From Chloroflexota bacterium (GTDB lineage: Bacteria; Chloroflexota; Dormibacteria; Dormibacterales; Dormibacteraceae): a stretch of DNA of 16,060 nucleotides. A program made the translations under genes and the position numbers. The stretch spans positions 357 through 16,416 of the forward strand of contig VBJE01000076.1 of NCBI GenBank assembly GCA_005879675.1, given 5' to 3'. Shown piece by piece: positions 13,801 to 16,060 of the stretch (within the stretch, counting starts at the first letter, position 1; each line of letters begins with the position of its first letter). The notes beneath the pieces were generated by a model. It was given only the letters and a program-made list of their open reading frames with translations, was not told where the DNA came from and did no database searches.

Positions 13801-15102
13801 ATGGCGGTGGCAACGGGCGCCCGAGAGCGAGACGTCGTCTATCCGGAGGATCGGCTGGCGTGGCCGCAGACCATCCTCATGGGCCTGCAGCACGTGATGG
13901 CCATGTTCGGCGCCACGGTGCTGGTGCCCCTGATCCTCGGCTTCAACCCGAACACCGTGATCTTCTTCAGCGGCGTCGCCACCCTGGTCTTCCTCGCGGT
14001 CACCGGCCGCAAGGTTCCGAGCTACCTCGGGTCTTCCTTCTCGTTCCTCGGCGCAGTGCTCGCGATCCAGGGCGGGAGCACCAGTCACCACGACCTCGCG
14101 TACGGCGGGATCGTGATCGCCGGGGTGATCTACTTCCTGATCGGCGTCGTCGTCCACTTCGTGGGCATCAACGCGATCCGCTTCCTGCTCCCGCCGGTCG
14201 TCACCGGCACAGTGGTAGCAGTGATCGGGCTCGCGCTCGCCGGCGCCGCCTGGAACAACTACAAGGGCGACCTGCTCACCGCGACCATCACCGTCCTCAC
14301 CGCGGTCCTCGTCAGCGTTTACCTGCGCGGCTTTCCCCGGCTGCTCCCAGTTCTGTTCGCCGTTGTCGTCGGGTATCTCGTCTCGCTGTTCGATCCCGCG
14401 TGCCAGGCCGCCAATTCCGCCTGCCACATCAGCTTCGCCGGTGTGCAAAAGGCCGACTGGATTGGTCTGCCCGCGTTTGCGTTCCCGAGCTTCGGCGACC
14501 CGGTGCGGCAGTTCAGCCTCTTCTGGTTCATCCCCCTGATCCTCGTTGCCGAGAACGCGGGCCACGTGTTCGCGATCAGCGGCATCATGAAGCGCGACCT
14601 CAGCCCCCTTCTCGGCCGCACATTCATGGGCGACGGCATCGCCACGACCATCAGCGGCCTTTTCGGCGGCACGGGCGAGACGACGTACGCGGAGAACATC
14701 GGCGTCATGGGTGTGACGCGCGTCTTCTCGATCATGATCTTCGTCGTCGCGGCGGTCGCGGCCATCCTGCTCGGCTTCATCCCCAAGTTCGGCGCGCTGG
14801 TGAGCAGCATCCCGAGCAGCGTCATCGGTGGGATCGAGCTCTACCTGTTCGGGCTCATCGCCGTGATCGGGGCCAAGATCTGGGTCGACGGCCGGGTCGA
14901 CTTCGGGAAGCGCGCCAACCTTGCGGTGGCGGCGATCCCGTTGATCCTCGCCGCCGGCGGCGCCGACGTGAAGTTTGGGGACTTCGAGCTCAACAACCTG
15001 GCCCTGGGCGCCCTGGGCGCGATCGTGCTCTACCAGATCCTCCGGCCCGGACACGTGCGCGACACGGAGCGGGAGCCGGCGGAGATCGTCGCCCGGGAAT
15101 AG
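13801..15102 (+). CDS. NCS2 uracil/xanthine permease (UraA-like)
   Basis: A 433-residue multi-pass membrane protein of the nucleobase-cation symporter 2 family, close to E. coli UraA in length, expected to import uracil (or xanthine) with protons. The N-terminus QTILMGLQHVMAMFGATVLVP is the family opening. The substrate-binding glutamates of UraA are matched by E251 in VAENAGHV, with the UraA histidine four residues on at H255, and by E298 in TTYAENIGVMGVTR. The AEN form in both motifs fits uracil permeases better than purine ones, but the family is hard to assign. A strong GGAGGGG ribosome-binding site supports the ATG. It diverges from the deaminase-like gene, whose product could be supplied by this transporter. 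A double-hairpin repeat starts on the last base of its stop codon. Confidence 0.9.
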   Translation: MAVATGARERDVVYPEDRLAWPQTILMGLQHVMAMFGATVLVPLILGFNPNTVIFFSGVATLVFLAVTGRKVPSYLGSSFSFLGAVLAIQGGSTSHHDLAYGGIVIAGVIYFLIGVVVHFVGINAIRFLLPPVVTGTVVAVIGLALAGAAWNNYKGDLLTATITVLTAVLVSVYLRGFPRLLPVLFAVVVGYLVSLFDPACQAANSACHISFAGVQKADWIGLPAFAFPSFGDPVRQFSLFWFIPLILVAENAGHVFAISGIMKRDLSPLLGRTFMGDGIATTISGLFGGTGETTYAENIGVMGVTRVFSIMIFVVAAVAAILLGFIPKFGALVSSIPSSVIGGIELYLFGLIAVIGAKIWVDGRVDFGKRANLAVAAIPLILAAGGADVKFGDFELNNLALGALGAIVLYQILRPGHVRDTEREPAEIVARE

Positions 15103-15151
15103 GCTCTTCCCCACTTGTGGGGAAGTACCCGGCGCAGCCGGGGGGTGGGGC
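15102..15151. repeat. 50-bp double-hairpin repeat, copy 2 (possible terminator)
   Basis: Same orientation as copy 1. Hairpin A is TTCCCCAC paired with GTGGGGAA around TT; hairpin B is CCCGGC paired with GCCGGG around GCA. The two changed positions in each stem are complementary changes relative to copy 1 (T-A to C-G in A, C-G to G-C in B), and the fifth difference lies outside the stems. It lies between the permease stop and the DUF4126 gene, so it probably forms the 3' end of the permease transcript. Confidence 0.85.
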
Positions 15152-15172
15152 TCGTGGTAGAACAGAGTTGAA

Positions 15173-15754
15173 TTGAACCCCGCCCTGCTGGCTCTACCGG
15201 CCGCGTTCGGCCTCGCCGGCGCGAGCGGCCTCAACGCGTCCCTGCCGCTCCTCATCGTGAGCCTGCTCGCCAGGGTGGGCCTCATACACCTGGCGTCGCC
15301 GTATGACGCCCTGGCCTCGGACGTCGCCTTCTATGGGCTGATCGCGCTGGCCGTGGTCGAGTTCGCGATCGACAAGGTGCCCGCCCTAGACACCGTCGGC
15401 CACGCGGTGATGCTGCCGGTCGCCGCAGCCTCGGGGGCGATCCTGTTCGCGTCCCAGACCGGGGCCATCACCGACGTGAACCCGGGCCTCGCGGTGATCG
15501 TGAGTCTGCTGGCCGGCGCCGGCGTCTCCTCGACGGTGCACGTCGCGCGGGCTGCTGTCAGGCCGGTGGCGAACGTGGTCCTGATGGGCCCGCCGCTCTC
15601 CTTGCTGGAGGACACAGCCTCGACGGCGCTGACGCTCGCGGCATCGCTGGCGCCGATCCTGGTCCCGTTCCTGCTCGCCCTGATCGCGCTCGGGGCAGCC
15701 ATGCTCTGGCAGCGGCGCCGCCTCGCCCGGGAGTCGGTTCCGGCCGGGCGGTGA
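15173..15754 (+). CDS. DUF4126 family membrane protein, function unknown
   Basis: A 193-residue integral membrane protein of four to six hydrophobic segments, matching DUF4126 by the opening AFGLAGASGLNASLPLLIVSLLAR, the motif EFAIDKVPALDTVGH, and the small-residue-rich repeats that follow. No enzymatic residues are evident and the family has no established role. The TTG start (15173) gives the usual family N-terminus. The only other nearby upstream TTG (15168) runs into a stop at once. There is no strong ribosome-binding site. The stop overlaps a GTG start of the next gene (GTGA). It is separated from the permease by the double-hairpin repeat, so it is probably a separate transcript or a weak read-through product. 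Confidence 0.78.
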   Translation: MNPALLALPAAFGLAGASGLNASLPLLIVSLLARVGLIHLASPYDALASDVAFYGLIALAVVEFAIDKVPALDTVGHAVMLPVAAASGAILFASQTGAITDVNPGLAVIVSLLAGAGVSSTVHVARAAVRPVANVVLMGPPLSLLEDTASTALTLAASLAPILVPFLLALIALGAAMLWQRRRLARESVPAGR

Positions 15755-16060
15755 TCATCCGCGCGTCGTTCACGTGCCTGATCGTGTTGGTCAGTCTCGT
15801 GGTCACCCCGCTCGCGGGACAGGCGCGAGTGACCGGCGGCTGCTCAGCCTCGGCCAGCGCCTCCAGGTCGGGACCGGTCGACCTGACGACCGCAACGGTC
15901 TGGCATGTGACCGACGCGGACGTTCTGAATGGCGAGGCCAGGGCACCAAACCCACAGAGGTTCGCACAGCTCAAGGTGGTCATGTTTGGCGTGGGCCTCC
16001 CCCTCCTCGATCGCCAGGGCAACAGCTCGACCGGGGTCGCGGGCCCTTACCGGATCGCGG
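15751..16060 (+). CDS. Secreted protein of unknown function (3' end outside window)
   Basis: The frame stays open from the GTG at 15751 to the window end, giving about 103 residues. The N-terminus MIIRASFTCLIVLVSLVVTP then LAGQA is a clear signal peptide with an A-x-A-like cleavage site. A serine/alanine-rich stretch with one cysteine (GGCSASASAS) and a beta-strand-like domain (TTATVWHVTDADVLNGEA, then QRFAQLKVVMFGVGLPLLDR) follow. Repeated beta-type segments of this sort occur in secreted proteins of Actinomycetota and relatives; I do not recognise a named family. Its GTG overlaps the DUF4126 stop (GTGA), implying co-translation. Confidence 0.65.
   Translation, partial: MIIRASFTCLIVLVSLVVTPLAGQARVTGGCSASASASRSGPVDLTTATVWHVTDADVLNGEARAPNPQRFAQLKVVMFGVGLPLLDRQGNSSTGVAGPYRIA

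Noticed and set aside
12443..15172. CRISPR array or composite transposon with transposase
   Set aside because: There are only two repeat copies 2.6 kb apart, with no spacers and no transposase or recombinase gene between them.
13372..15285. 637-codon open frame on the - strand across the permease
   Set aside because: The translation is Asp/Glu/Arg/His low-complexity text typical of antisense to a membrane protein gene; the + strand NCS2 protein is clear.

Overview
The window is a GC-rich, gene-dense bacterial segment with GTG and TTG starts as well as ATG, and many 4-base start/stop overlaps. The gene set (FtsE-FtsX-M23 peptidase, aerobic-style purine catabolism, a serine-rich secreted protein) fits a high-GC Gram-positive or Chloroflexota/Dormibacterota-like soil bacterium. 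That placement is inference from style and content; no marker gene settles it.

Left region (1-7069) is a purine-breakdown block. On the + strand, the 3' part of a xanthine dehydrogenase molybdenum subunit is coupled by a TTGA overlap to an 8-oxoguanine deaminase-type amidohydrolase. Both would yield urate. Converging on them from the - strand is an operon reading NCS1 nucleobase permease (broken) > DUF3830 protein > allantoate amidohydrolase > allantoinase, with ATGA overlaps joining the last three. Steps from urate to allantoin are not in the window.

Middle region (7143-12442): a CodA-type cytosine deaminase diverges from the permease. It is followed by the cell-division set ftsE, ftsX (broken) and an EnvC-like M23 peptidase, then hypoxanthine phosphoribosyltransferase on the - strand and a two-domain iron-sulfur protein (Fer4_19 plus CDGSH) on the + strand.

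Right region (12451-16060): a second cytosine-deaminase-like amidohydrolase (-) and a UraA-type uracil/xanthine permease (+) diverge from a 59-base gap. This pair is bracketed by two directly oriented 50-bp double-hairpin repeats. Four of the five differences between the copies form compensatory pairs that keep both stems. A DUF4126 membrane protein and the start of a secreted protein follow.

The genes together describe uptake and deamination or hydrolysis of purine and pyrimidine bases for nitrogen, with salvage through Hpt, wrapped around a cell-division locus. The main oddities are: the double-hairpin repeats; a related palindromic repeat inserted in frame inside xanthine dehydrogenase; and two genes (NCS1 permease, ftsX) that each appear to have lost about 20 codons out of frame, both with the sequence CC[A/C]TGGTCCG at the break. 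True deletion and assembly error cannot be told apart here.
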